NCBI RefSeq assembly: GCF_036850765.1
Contig: NC_089491.1
Span: 94,396,740-94,460,739, forward strand
Length of the DNA stretch: 64,000 bases
Direction of reading: 5' to 3'
Source: Saccopteryx bilineata
Lineage: Eukaryota > Chordata > Mammalia > Chiroptera > Emballonuridae
The position numbers were made by a program, and so were the translations under genes. Below the pieces are notes generated by a model, which saw nothing but the letters and a program-made list of their open reading frames with translations, was not told the origin of the DNA and searched no databases. Of this stretch, positions 33,901-44,915 are shown piece by piece; within the stretch, counting starts at the first letter, position 1, and each line of letters begins with the position of its first letter.

Positions 33901-35107
33901 CAGCTAATAACACTGTTTTGTCTTTTTCCAAATAGCTCCAGATATATGGAAAAGACTTATATAGGCGATGGGGATCCTCAAACCCCTCAGAAAGATCTTC
34001 TGAGCATGGCTTTTAAGATACCAAGAGGCAGAAAAAGCCCAATAGAGATCAGGGGAACTACCAGCTTTTAGGAAATGCCCGTAAAGGCTCCAACGCCCCA
34101 AAGGGGTCTCATAGGATGCCATCTGGGTCCTGCTTCAATAGTGGAAAGGAAGGTCATTGAGCTAAAGCCTGCCAGACTTACATGCCTCTGCTGTGAGGAA
34201 ACAGGGACACTGGAAGGTAGGCTTCCCCCTCACTCCTCTAAGGGAGGGTTCAGTCTCTTCCAGTCCTGCTCCAACCACCTATGACCTAACCTTGCCCAGA
34301 ATGCTGGGGTTTGCCACTGAAGGCTGAAGGTGCCCAGGGCTGTCGGCCCCATCTACAACACTGTGGACGAGCTTAGGGTATTTCTTCCACAAAGCAGGTA
34401 AACTGATCTCATTTGCACAAGGGCCACTTAAATATGTCTTGCCTGAATAGTCAGGTTTTTTATTCTTCCCTCAAAGATCTCTGTTGTGGGTGTTGATAGT
34501 CCTATTTTCTGCTGCATGTTTAATATATAGTGTTTCCTTTATTCCTCCTACCTCAATGCCCCACTCATATATCAAGCTGGGACCTACTCCTAATTTAGAG
34601 CTCTGTTTCCCCCTTTTGCCAACTTCTATTATGAATCTACCTTTGTCACCCAGCTTAGTGTATCCCAAGGTTCTCTTTACCATGCCACAGTCACAGAGCT
34701 CCAGGGAAAAGCAACCTGGTCTCATCTCCCCAGGCAGAGGAGAACAGAAGCTCCACATCCACACATACTGCAGATGGCTTTTCCAGTCTACCTGAATCAT
34801 TACCAGCTAGAAGCAGCGGCCATTGGAAGTTGGACATGAGCTGCAAAGTATAGAATTGTGACAACAATTCCAGTGCCATGCAGACTTTTTCTGGATGTGG
34901 ACTTGTCCTGGACTCCTGCTCCTTGTGACAGCTCCTAACATACTGAACTGGGGTTGGGTTGCATTTTTCAGGGATTTGGCATGGTGTTGGGGCCAACTTG
35001 GACTTGGTGAACATGTTAAGGACACTACTCTTTTATGGATTCTTGCTGTATTGGCCAATAGTTTGCTTAAAGGCTTTAATCACTGTAAAAAAAATTAAAA
35101 TAAAATA
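33901..35107 (+). other. Distal ERV-associated sequence, unassigned
   Basis: Follows the integrase remnant and ends at an A-rich run (35084-35109). Open frames of 69-103 codons exist on both strands, including hydrophobic stretches that could be env leftovers, but I see no motif that proves env. It may instead be flanking genomic DNA carried from a source locus. Confidence 0.4.
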
Positions 35108-35543
35108 AATAGAAGACTGGATAAAGAAGATGTGGCACATATACACCATGGTATACTATTCAGCCATAAGAAATGATGACATCGGATCACTTACAACAAA
35201 ATGGTAGGATCTTGATAACATTATACGGAGTGAAATAGGTAAATCAGAAAAAAAGAAGAACTGTAGGATTCCATACATTGGTGGGACATAAAAATGAGAC
35301 TAAGAGACATGGACAAGAGTGTGGTGGTTACGGAGGGCAGGGGGAGGGAAGGAGGGAGAGGGGGAGGGGGGAAGGAGGGGCACAAAGAAAACTAGATAGA
35401 AGGTGACAGAGGACAATCTGACTTTGGGTGATGGGTATGCAACAGAATTGAATGACAAGATAACCTGGACATGTTTTCTTTGAATATATGTACCCTGTTT
35501 TATTGATGTCACCCCATTAAAATAAAAATTTATTTATAAAAAG
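35108..35543 (+). mobile_element. L1A 3' end, 5'-truncated, forming the tail of the composite
   Basis: Starts inside ORF2 at AATAGAAGACTGG, matching the L1A at about 8838, and continues through YSAIRNDD, the 3' UTR and an A-rich tail. Divergence from the intact copy is modest by eye, about 6%. There is no target duplication at its left end; its right end abuts the 15 bp duplication shared with 25073-25087. The junction with the preceding A-rich ERV end has only A/T microhomology. Confidence 0.9.
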
Positions 35544-35558
35544 AAAATATTAGCTTTA
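35544..35558. repeat. Right target-site duplication of the composite insertion
   Basis: Exact 15 bp copy of 25073-25087 immediately after the L1A tail. Confidence 0.93.
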
Positions 35559-35599
35559 AACTAGAACTAACTTGAACAGAAGTTTTAAAAACTAGGCCC

Positions 35600-35833
35600 A
35601 AGCCTGACCTGTGGTGGCACAGTGGATTAAGCATTGACCTGGAAATGCTGAGGTCGCCGGTTCGAAATCCTGGGCTTGCCTGGTCAAGGCACAGATGGGA
35701 GTTTATGCTTCTAGCTCCTCCCCCTTCTCTCTTTCTGTCTCTCTCTCCTCTCTCTCCCTCTCTGTCTCTCTCTCTCTCCCTCTCTCTCTCCTCTGTAAAA
35801 ATAAATAAATTTTAAAAAACAAACAAAACAAAA
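35600..35833 (+). mobile_element. Short tRNA SINE, CCTGACCTGTGGTGGC type
   Basis: AGCCTGACCTGTGGTGGCAC (A box) and GGTCGCCGGTTCGAAATCC (B box) begin a SINE that continues through TCTAGCTCCTCC and a long CT-rich tract to an A-rich tail. Target copies AAAAACTAGGCCC lie at 35587-35599 and 35834-35846. The final GGCCC of that target is the first five bases of the next SINE, so this element landed in the 5' edge of an older SINE. Confidence 0.85.
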
Positions 35834-35841
35834 AAAAACTA

Positions 35842-36147
35842 GGCCCTGGCCAGTTGGCTCTGTGGATAAAGCATGGGACTGGCATGTGGTGGACATTCCA
35901 GGTTTGATCCTGGTCAGGGCACACAGGATCAATCAAACCTGAGGGAAGGGGCACTCCCTCTGCCCCTTCTCTCTCTCTTCTTCTCTCACAGACAGTGGCT
36001 CAATTGGTTTGAGCGTCAACCTCAGGTGCTAAGGATCGCTTGGTTACTTCAAGCATCTGCCCCAGATGGGGGTCGCTGGGTGAATCCAGGTTGGGGCACA
36101 CATATGAGAGTCTGTCTCTCTACCTCTCCTCCTCTCACCTAAAAAAT
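35842..36147 (+). mobile_element. Long SINE with an obvious second tRNA-like unit
   Basis: Begins GGCCCTGGCCAGTTGGCTC with a B box (GGTTTGATCCTGG). After the CTTCTCTCTC segment a second tRNA-like unit follows: ACAGTGGCTCAATTGG (A-box-like, about 35993) and GGGTGAATCCAGG (B-box-like, about 36078). This copy shows that the distal half of the family derives from a second tRNA-related module. The five leading bases also occur at 35595-35599 because of the inserted SINE. Confidence 0.8.
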
Positions 36148-36814
36148 AGTAATAATAATGTTTTGTGGCTGTTTTTCATTGAGCTACCCCTGAACAGATT
36201 CCCACCCTACCTTTTCTTTTACTTTCTCCTTGGCTCTAGTTAGCAAACAAGTAGAAGAAGTAAAAAAAAAAAATGTACCAGACTAATGTATTAGTTGAGC
36301 TATTGATGAAAGTACAAATCAACTTCAGCCAACATAGTAAAAAATAAATACATGGTGGAGGGGTGGTGGCTGACATAAGACGGTACAAGAAACCAAGGCA
36401 GGGACCATCCAAGCTTGAGGAAATCATAAGAGCAGGAATGGGATGCGGGTCATAAACCCCCTTTTTGTGTTCCATATGTGCCACTTCCTACTATGTTTGC
36501 AAACCGGCTTTCTCTGCTTCTTTCCCACATGCCAGACAATAATCTCTCATAGCTCCCATGTCTAAATGGTTCATGTTGTCCAAATAGGAAATTATGCTTT
36601 CTCTTTTTTCTCAGGGCCAGTTTCAAATTCTCAAGATATATAATGTGAAAAGCCCAACTGAAATCATATGTCAACTTCTGGACTACTCAACTGTGACTGG
36701 GAGGTGGGGTCAAATAAGACAAAATGGCTAAAGGACCCTTCAATGCAGGATAGAAGATAGATGCAAAAAAAGAAAAAATGAAGTAACTGTGAAATGGGCA
36801 GATACCCTAAAGGA
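36148..36814. other. Unclassified DNA
   Basis: No recognisable element or gene. Confidence 0.5.
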
Positions 36815-37262
36815 TGTGTTGTTAGTCTGAGTTCTACAAAGAAACAGAATCAATAGGAAATTGACTCTACCTTAAAAGATAAATTATAAGGACTTGGCTC
36901 ACATAATTTTTGAAGCTGAGAAGTCCCAAGATGTGTAGTCAGCAAGCTGGAGACGCAGAAGAGCCAATGTCCAACTCTGGATGATGGAAGTTTCTGATCA
37001 AGGACAGGAAAAGACCAAAGTCCCAGTTCAACAGTCAGGCAGGTCAAGTTCCCTCTTACTCAACATTTTTGTTCTGTTCAGGTCTTCAGTTGATTGGATG
37101 AGCCCCACCCACATTAGGGAAAGCAATCTGCTTTACTCAGTCTACCAATTCAAATGTTAATCTTATCTAGAAACAGCGTTTGTAGACACATTCAGAATGA
37201 TGTTTGGCCAGATGTTCACACACCCCCATAGCCCCGTCAAGTTGACACAGAAAATGAAGCAT
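36815..37262 (+). repeat. Ancient mammalian interspersed repeat, family not named
   Basis: TTCTACAAAGAAACAGAATC, GGACTTGGCTCACATAAT, TTGATTGGATGAGCCCCACC and CCGTCAAGTTGACACAGAAA appear in the order of a common mammal-wide repeat. I recognise the consensus but not securely its name. Both ends look nearly complete. Confidence 0.6.
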
Positions 37263-38164
37263 CACAGCTGTCCTTTATTACAAACAACACAGCCTATTAT
37301 GGAATCTGATCATATAGACATAATTAGAATATTCATTTGATATTTCAATTTCTTACAACAATATAAATGATGTCAACAATAAAATTTTGTTAATATAAAA
37401 GTAATTACTTTCTGCTTGGAAGGAAAGTGGAATACCAAACAGATGCCTTCACTCAACAAATATTTTTAGAGTCTAACTGATAACAGATTCCTTTCAAAAA
37501 AAGTTTTGGCACAAGAAACCCCCTCATTTCCTTACCAAAAATAAAGTAATGACAAGGGAATTCCTCAGATTCAAATACTTTCAGATTTATTTAAAGATAT
37601 TAGACTTTTTATGTCATCATATTTTTCTTATTTAAAGGCATATGCATGTTCTGATTCTAAATCCAAACTGATAGAAATTAACTTAAGACTTACCACACTT
37701 TCGAATGTGATGACTTTTTGCAGTATCAAGTTTAAGTAGAATTGAAAACACATTTTAATTCACTAACATAAAAATAACATTAATCTGTTGTTCACATTAT
37801 TAAGCAAGTTTGTAAGGTTAAACATTCATATTCTAAGCTGTAGAATAAAGGTTACCCTCATCCATATCCTTGTTGCAGAAAGGAAGTGTTTTAAGAAGAG
37901 AAACTATAAACAATTTTGAAATACTTATACCTTAAATAATTAATTATTTATTCACTGAATACTTGAATACCTTCTAGTGACAGAGTTAGCCTTAACTTTA
38001 AGAGGTTTACTTCAAATGCAAAATGTATATTTTTTATTGTTGAGTTATTTGACTCTATAAAATATTAGTAAAATTTAAAATCTTATCTGTAAAAGAAACC
38101 AGTGATATTCTTTTAAGAATATATCAATCTTTTAAATACTGAGTTGTTACATAATCAGAATTAT
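37263..38164. other. AT-rich unclassified DNA
   Basis: No gene or repeat recognised. Confidence 0.5.
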
Positions 38165-38525
38165 TCTGAGAAAATCAAGTTATATCTTATCCATTTTTAG
38201 GTGCAGGAAAAGTATAAAAGAAATAAAAGAAAAAGAATATGATAGAGAGGAAGAAAGGGAGAGAGACTTATAGACATAGATAAAAGTGAAAAGGTACCAT
38301 GAGGGGAGAAGGATGTGGGGAAGGGGGTGGAAAGAAGGAAGTAAAGAGGGACAAATATATGGTGACAGAAAATGATTTGACTTTGGGTGATGGGTACACA
38401 GCATAATCAATAGTATAAATGCTATAGAAATGTTTACTTGAAATCTATGTACTCTTAACTGATCAATGCTATTCCTTTCAATGTAATTTTTAAAATAAAA
38501 TTTAAAAATAAATAAAATAAATAAA
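38165..38525 (+). mobile_element. Diverged L1A-like 3' end
   Basis: Contains TGACTTTGGGTGATGGGTAC, AAATGTTTACTTGAAATCTA-type sequence and an A-rich tail matching the L1A 3' UTR near 9160-9290, preceded by a purine-rich tract. It is 5'-truncated within the 3' UTR and older than the copy at 1538-9294. Confidence 0.75.
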
Positions 38526-38562
38526 CCAAATAAGGTAAAATGGAAACAACTGACATTATCAG

Positions 38563-38740
38563 CCCTAGCCAGATAGCTCGGTTGGTTAGACTTAGAGCAT
38601 CTTCCCAAAGCTCAGAGATTGCCGGTTCAATTTATAGTCAGAGCGCACACAGGAACAGATCGATGTTTTGATCTCTCTCTCTCCCTCTCTTTCTCTCCCT
38701 CTAAAGTCAATAAAATAAACATTTAAAAAAACAAAACAAT
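38563..38740 (+). mobile_element. Short VES-type tRNA SINE
   Basis: CCCTAGCCAGATAGCTCGGT (A box), GATTGCCGGTTCAATTTATA (B box), ATCGATGTTTTGATCTCTC and a tail of CTAAAGTCAATAAAATAAA match VES architecture. Target copies TGACATTATCAG (38551-38562) and TGGCATTATCAG (38741-38752) differ at one base. Confidence 0.85.
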
Positions 38741-39174
38741 TGGCATTATCAGATAAGAGTCTAAGGGAACTCTTTATACAGATGCTTCTCCATTTATTAT
38801 GGAGTTATGTCCTGATAAATCCCCAATAAACACACCATAACTTGAAAATATTGTGAGTTGAAATGCACATAACACTTCACTCCAGAGTATTGGTTGTTTA
38901 CCCTTGTCATCAGGTTCCTGGCTAGGAGCTGCAGCTCATTTCCACTGCCCAGCATCATGAGACAGTATCGTGTTGCATATAGCTGTCCAGGAAAAGATCA
39001 AAATTCAAAATTCAAAATATAGTTTCTTTAAAATGCATATCCCTTTCTATCATTGTAAAGTCAAAAAAATAAACTGTTAAATCAAACCATCCTAAGTCAA
39101 GAACTATCTGTACTATTAACTTTTCTGGGTGTTTATAAAACTATATCAAAATTAAAGTTACTGAAAATATTAAG

Positions 39175-39965
39175 ATATTCAAAAATAAAACTTACCATAA
39201 TACCCAGCAATTGCACTTCTGGGCATATACACAGAAGGAATAAAATCACAATCCCATTCTAGGCATATATCCAAAGGAAATAAAATCACTAATTTAAAGA
39301 AATATTTGCACTTACATGTTCATTGCAGCATTATTTACAACAGCCAAGATATAATATCAATGGAAATGTCCATTGATGATGAATGAATCCATAAAAAAAA
39401 TGAGATACACACACACATACAAATATACACACACATAGTAGAATATTATGCAGCTATAAAAAAGAAATCTTTGCCATTGGCAACAACATGAATGGACTTT
39501 GAGGTCAAGCTAGGTGAAATAAGTCAATCAGGTAAAGACAAATACTACATGGTCTCACTAATATACAGAATCTAAAAAAAAATAGAATCATAGAAACAAA
39601 GAAAAGCTTGATAGGTGCTAAAACAGAAGGGGAAATTGGTGAAAGTAGTCAAAAGACACCAACTTCCAATAATAAATTAAATAAGTTCTCGGGATGTAAT
39701 GTGAAACATGATGAACACACACACACACACACACACACACACATCATAACAATGATTGTATATTGGAAAGTTGCTGAGGGAGTACATTTTAAAAGTTTTC
39801 ATCACAAGAAAAAAAATGTAGTTATATGAAGTGATGGACTTAACTAAATGTATTGTGGTAATCATTTTGTAATATACACATATATCAAATTGTTATGTTG
39901 TACATCTAAAACTAATACAATGTTATATGGTTATATGTCAGTTATACTTCAATGAAACTTGAACA
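39175..39965 (+). mobile_element. Old L1 3' end with internal CA repeat
   Basis: ACCCAGCAATTGCACTTCTG, TTCATTGCAGCATTATTTAC, GAATATTATGCAGCTATAAA and ACTACATGGTCTCACTAATA trace the end of L1 ORF2 and its 3' UTR in an older lineage, finishing GTTATACTTCAATGAAACTT. A (CA)n repeat at about 39716-39742 lies within it. Confidence 0.85.
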
Positions 39966-40773
39966 AAAAAAGTTGATAAAGTTTGTAAGTTGATAAACTA
40001 GTCATGAAGTCAGTTTATGTAAATGTAAAGCAGGGAGACATTGGAAGACTCAGTGAAATCATGGGAATTACTTTTATTAAATCTGAAATTTAACTTTTCC
40101 CTCAATGAAAACTGCATGGTGGCAGTTACTTCCTTGGCATAGATCTGTGGCTATCTCCAATTCACTTAGAACTTCAGAAGTTTATAAATGAGCTCTCACA
40201 CTGTGATTGGCTTGTTGTATTTGGCTTTATCTCTTCTTTGGGAATGTTGCTACCTCTGATGGATCTCCAAGGGAACACCATAATGTCACTGGAGAAGACA
40301 TCAAGTAAGATCAAAATACTTCAAACTAAAAGTTATTTAAATAAAACTAAATTATGAACCAGATTTTAAAAAGGAGGGTAAGAATTTTTTTCACTTTCTT
40401 GTGTAGAGGCTGGTTGGATGAATTAGCTTGTTTTTGTTAAATGTTTTAAACATAAAGTGTGCTGCTAACTTGTCAAATCTCATTCTTATTATGCTTATTT
40501 GCTGTGTGCCACATAAATATTTAATTGGTTACCCTGGGAAAGTAACTCTTGTTTAATCCATCATCCTTTTCTTATTAGTAGATAGTATACAACATCCAAA
40601 TTTTCCCTTGAACTTATTACTTTTAAAAATGCCTTTAGAATAGTTTCTTATCAGCCAAACAATAATCCACAAATAGCTGATTTATTTCTTATTTCTCTTA
40701 GCAGTGAGAACCACATAATCTGGCAGAACCGACATGTCAGCACTCCTTCAAGGTAAAACAGTCACTGACTTTC
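39966..40773. other. Unclassified DNA
   Basis: No gene or repeat recognised. Confidence 0.5.
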
Positions 40774-40781
40774 CTCTACAC

Positions 40782-41319
40782 CAGGGGTCCCCAAACTTTT
40801 TACACAGGGGGTCAGTTCACTGTCCCTCAGACTGTTGGAGGGCCGGACTATAAAAAAAAAAAAACTATGAACAAATCCCTATGCACATTGCACATATCTT
40901 AGAGTAAAAAAAAATGAAAACGGGAACAAATACAATATTTAAAATAAAGAACAAGTAAATTTAAATCAACAAACTGACCAGTATTTCAATGGGAACTATG
41001 GGCCTGCTTTTGGCTAATGAGATGGTCAATGTTCAGTTCCATATTTGTCACTGTTAGCCATAACAAGTGATATGATGTGCTTCCAGAGCCATGACGCGTG
41101 CGTCCCGCGTCACTGGAAGTAGTACTGTACGTTAGCGACACCGTGCTTTGCGGCGCTGCCACATACAGTACTCCAGGAGCACAGCACAGTGGATGCATCC
41201 TGTGCTCCTCTCACTGACCACCAATAAAAGAGGTACCCCTTCTGGAAGTGTGGCAGGGGCCAGATAAATGGCCTCAGGGGGCCGCATGCGGCCCGCGGGC
41301 CATAGTTTGGGTGCCCCTG
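40782..41319. mobile_element. Non-autonomous hAT DNA transposon, 538 bp
   Basis: Terminal inverted repeats read CAGGGGTCCCCAAACTTT at the left and, reverse-complemented from the right, CAGGGGCACCCAAACTAT. The flanking 8 bp CTCTACAC (40774-40781) and CCCTACAC (41320-41327) agree at seven of eight bases, the hAT target-duplication length. The interior has no transposase frame. It contains a CpG-rich middle (CGTGCGTCCCGCGTCACTGG) and GGGCCGCATGCGGCCCGCGG near the right end. It must have been mobilised in trans by an autonomous hAT. Confidence 0.92.
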
Positions 41320-41327
41320 CCCTACAC

Positions 41328-43260
41328 CATTGATCATAATCACATAATCATTGGTCATTGCCAGGGTAAGCTTTAATCTAGAAGAAACAATAAGATTCTC
41401 ATTCATTCAGATGTTTCTAAGCATTTTTTTACCTTAACATGCTTAGTTTTTGAGAACCTAAATTTTACAAATTGAGAGAAAACACTCCTTGGTGTCATCC
41501 AATGAGTAAATTTTCAAGTATTATGTTTCATGGCCTGCTAATTGATCTATTTCATGAGAGGGTAGAGGAAGGACTACCAACACCTCTTTTCATTGTAATT
41601 TCTACTCTTAAGTAAGATCAATGCAGGCCCCAGGCTCCAGCCAGGACACTCAGCCCTGCTACATGGAAGATCCTTGGCTGGCTTTCCTCTTGATCGGCAC
41701 GTCCCTGGACCTCTTTAGTAGCCTTGGCAAAAGAGCATCTTGGCTCCCCACCACAGCAAGAGCAGACCCAGGAGCATGCATAGCATCTGGCCCTGGAAGG
41801 CAAAAAGACAGAAAGCCAGCAGATAGTCCCTGGCAATAAGGTTGGCAGAAAAATAATAGGAAGTGAGCAAGGTGGTGATAATTAGGAGAAACCCTGTGTG
41901 CACAATTACCCTTCATGGACCACAATATTATAGTGTCTGTCACACTTCCAGTGAACATGGGAACAGAATATGTTTTCAAGTGTTACCAGTAAAACTCTGT
42001 GTCTCTAGTACACTAAATTTGAGTCTAGCTAGTTCAGAACCCCTGACTGAAGGAACATGCAATTAATTCAAAAACACTGGATAATTTCCTTCCCAGTTGA
42101 AGGCTTAGCTAGCTCTGCCTTCATTGATTCAAAGGCCCTAGCTGGGAGGCCAGGCTCTAAACACAGAAATGAAGAAAGCTACACTTTGGCCCATCACAGT
42201 TGTCTCTATTTCCTCAACCAAACCAGAAAATCTGGTCCAGCGTTTCCCCAGAAAATTTCTCACAGCCACAGGTGGCAGAATCAAGGTTGTTATAATTGTT
42301 TTTTCTTACCCAGGGACTCACCCTTTTCTTAGGTTTTGTGACCTTAAAATTGAGCTCTACCTTGGAAAAGCAGGTCTCTTTGGGAAGGTTGAAGATCTAA
42401 TTCTGTGCCCTTGAAAGACTCACGCTTTCTCAAAGGGTTGGAATGGTGAGTAGGGTAAGCCCTGTGGCTTAGAGACCAAGCAAAATTAGATTCTGTGTGA
42501 CCAACAGGTTAATCAAAACATTTCTGAGGCACAATTTTCTCACTTGCAAGATGAAGAAATAGTTTTCTAATGATTAAATGCCAACTATTAACATATTATC
42601 ACCCTAAAATGCAATTATATTTTAATGTAGTAACAGTGAATTTAATGTGAATGAAAATTGATAACCTTTAAGAGTATACATTCATTCATACAATTATATA
42701 TCACTGTCTTTTAATATCACAATAAATATTTAATTAAAGCCATCTTTGAGAATCTAAAGGTGTTTCTAACTCATTTGTAGCCATATTCTATTATGCATTT
42801 TTCTCTTCCAAAACCTATGCTCAAGAGCTTACCTTTGTTGGCCATTTCAGGTTAGATAATAAAATTCATAAGCATTCAGAGCTATTGTGCATGTTTATAT
42901 ACTAGTTATGCACTGACAGTCTTAGAAAACATATTTCACATAGATCATAAGGACATGTTCAAAAGTGCCATGTTTAATTGAATGAATCATGTGTTGTTGG
43001 GGGGGGGGGGGCTGTTTTACTTGTAAACTTCCAGAACCTGTTATATATAGATATATTTTCAGTCCCTGTGGGATCAAGGTCTATATAACGTGTAACTTGG
43101 TTCTTCATTTTGAAGATTTTGATTTAAGAATGTAAGGCTGGCTGATATTTTAATGAAACAATTGTTTGTAATCATAAGTATAATTATTTCCACCAAAAGA
43201 AAGAAAATGGGAGAGATGTATGGACTTTACTATGGTTTTAAAGAAATATCTATTGGGAAT
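41328..43260. other. Unclassified DNA with a 13-G run
   Basis: No gene supported; open frames of 60-106 codons overlap on both strands without motifs. An uninterrupted G13 tract lies at 42999-43011. Confidence 0.45.
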
Positions 43261-44155
43261 AAAAGATGGTAGTAGAGAAGGTGTAAACTACATTCACCTC
43301 CTCCCAGGACTTAACTGGAATTACAAATAAATTATAGAATAATCATTATAAATAACCAACTGGAGACTAGCTGAAGAAATGTCTTATAACCAAGGATTTA
43401 CAGAAGAAGGCACATCAAGACTGGTAGGAAGGGTGAAGAGACAAAAAGAGCTAGCCCTACTACAACAGGTGATGGCTGAGGTTCCAGAGGGATACCTCAG
43501 CTTTGGGGGTTCCCCTGAGAAGTGTGGGGTCTAAACTCTAAGCCAGTTTTCCCAGAACAGAGGACCAGAGCCAGAAAGAGGCACTCACATAAAATCTGGC
43601 TGTGAAAAAAAGTGGGGATTCTGTCCCCCAGGGAGATACAGGAGTCCAATAGAGGACAGGCTTCTTCTTAAAATTCCAATGCAAAACATCTTGTTTGCAG
43701 CCCCTCACCCTGAGCTCTGGGGTAAATAAAGTGGAGCAGACTGGGCATTGGGGTTCTGGGGAGAGAGCTGAAGGGACAGCCACCAGGATCCCTGTGCTGA
43801 GTCAGCCTCCTATACCACAGATGTTATCTTTCTTGGGTGGGACACTCCTCTCCCTGTGGTATCAGCCTGGAGGAAAGTAAAATCCCCACCATCTGGGCCC
43901 CCTTACACCCCACTCTCTAGACCCCTTTTATCCCCACCCTGAGGAACTTACATCTTGTTGAAGACTCAGCTGCCTTAGTCAAGGTTTAGAGGTCTGCATA
44001 GACTTGGGGGATTCCAGTGACTGAATTGAGTGGATTTAGGGGGGACCATTCCCTTTCCTGTGAACCTTACAGGTGCTTTTTCCTCATTGGAGATCCGACA
44101 GACCCACCCTCCAGGCTTCTGGCAAACCCACACTTCAGGCACGAGAGGTCCTACC

Positions 44156-44163
44156 CACTAGAC
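44156..44163. repeat. 8 bp target duplication of the hAT insertion, left copy
   Basis: CACTAGAC here is repeated exactly at 45729-45736. Confidence 0.92.
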
Positions 44164-44455
44164 CAGTGGTTCTCAAACTTTTTCAAGTTGGGGCACATTT
44201 AAAACCCTACAAATAGTTGTAGGCACACTATATACAAATTTATGAGAAATACATTATAATAATTAAGTCAACTATTAAAAAATATATATATAAAGTCTAA
44301 GCATGCTTTTATCATAATTAAATAAAATAAATACAACAAAATTAAATTTATTCTGACATTAAAAAACACTTTTATGTTACACTTTTTGAATTATGCTTGT
44401 TAGAATTAGTAAAAAAGAGAGGTTAAAATAAAAAAACTACAAAATTTACCTTTAT

Positions 44456-44456
<1 letters not shown>

Positions 44457-44502
<46 letters not shown>
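44457..44502. repeat. (TAGA)n microsatellite
   Basis: About eleven uninterrupted TAGA units inside the hAT element. Confidence 0.95.
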
Positions 44503-44507
44503 CATTC

Positions 44508-44915
44508 TTAGTGAGATTTAGTAAATTTGGCAGGTCCCAGTGCGAATCTGTAAAGTTTTCTTATTCTTGTGTTTATGAGAAACATGAGCCTGATGTGTCC
44601 AACGATTTCTTCAATGTTGGGCCATATATTTGAAAGGAAAACTCTCATTTCCTTGTCAATACATTGAAGAATTCCTCTCTTTTTACTCTTAATTGTGTTG
44701 TGGGTAGAAAATTCTAATTCATGTAAATAAGATGTTGAAAATTGTAGTAAAATGGTCAAAGCTTTTTTAGATATTGCCACATATTCTTCTTTTATAGAAA
44801 TCCAAAAGGCTTCAAGAGACAATTCCTTATGTTTAATCATCAATCTACAATCAGTGGATATAGCTGCCACTTCTTCTTCTGTTAATGTTAAACTAAAATC
44901 ACTTGAAGTTTCCAT
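44508..44915 (-). pseudogene. hAT transposase C-terminal remnant
   Basis: The 135-codon minus-strand frame contains KELSLEAFWISIKEEYVAIS, then KKALTILLQFSTSYLHELEF and ST, the conserved hATC dimerisation region. It closely resembles the C-termini of ZBED5/FAM200-type hAT transposases. In active hAT enzymes this region supports dimerisation and contributes to the catalytic fold. The zinc-finger BED domain and the catalytic aspartates are absent, so it cannot be a functional transposase. The open frame is notable given the decay around it, but a 135-codon frame can survive by chance in a young element. Confidence 0.85.

Larger units (their letters stand above)
31563..35107 (+). mobile_element. 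Class II (betaretrovirus-like) ERV internal remnant, no LTRs
   Basis: Segments occur in retroviral order on the plus strand: protease-like, RT N-terminus, RNase H C-terminus, integrase, then about 1.2 kb I cannot assign. Residue patterns fit beta/class II elements more than gamma. No LTR, primer-binding site or gag is seen, and the segment starts and ends abruptly beside A-rich sequence (31557-31564 and 35084-35109). The reverse-transcriptase palm is deleted and many stops are present, so the copy is long dead. It probably arrived as passenger sequence within the composite insertion. Confidence 0.8.
25088..35543 (+). mobile_element. Composite L1B - ERV - L1A-tail insertion within one TSD
   Basis: One target-site duplication encloses three plus-strand segments: a full-length lineage B L1 (25088-31562), class II ERV internal sequence without LTRs (31563-35107) and the last ~435 bp of a lineage A L1 (35108-35543). 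Neither the ERV segment nor the L1A fragment has target duplications of its own, and the L1B 3' end is not followed by a copy of its left flank. The simplest reading is one retrotransposition of a long read-through RNA (3' transduction) polyadenylated at the L1A signal. Serial template switching during reverse transcription is the alternative. A minus-strand SINE (32811-33209) is inserted inside. Confidence 0.8.

Noticed and set aside
33901..35083. Retroviral env gene
   Set aside because: Position is right and some hydrophobic stretches exist, but no furin site, fusion peptide or CX6C-type motif could be recognised with confidence.
38245..38345. Purine-rich tract as a novel repeat
   Set aside because: It corresponds to the G/A-rich part of the L1A 3' UTR in a diverged copy.
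44508..44915. Domesticated ZBED/FAM200-like host gene
   Set aside because: The frame is only the C-terminal part, sits within intact transposon termini and a target duplication, and lacks the BED finger and catalytic core.
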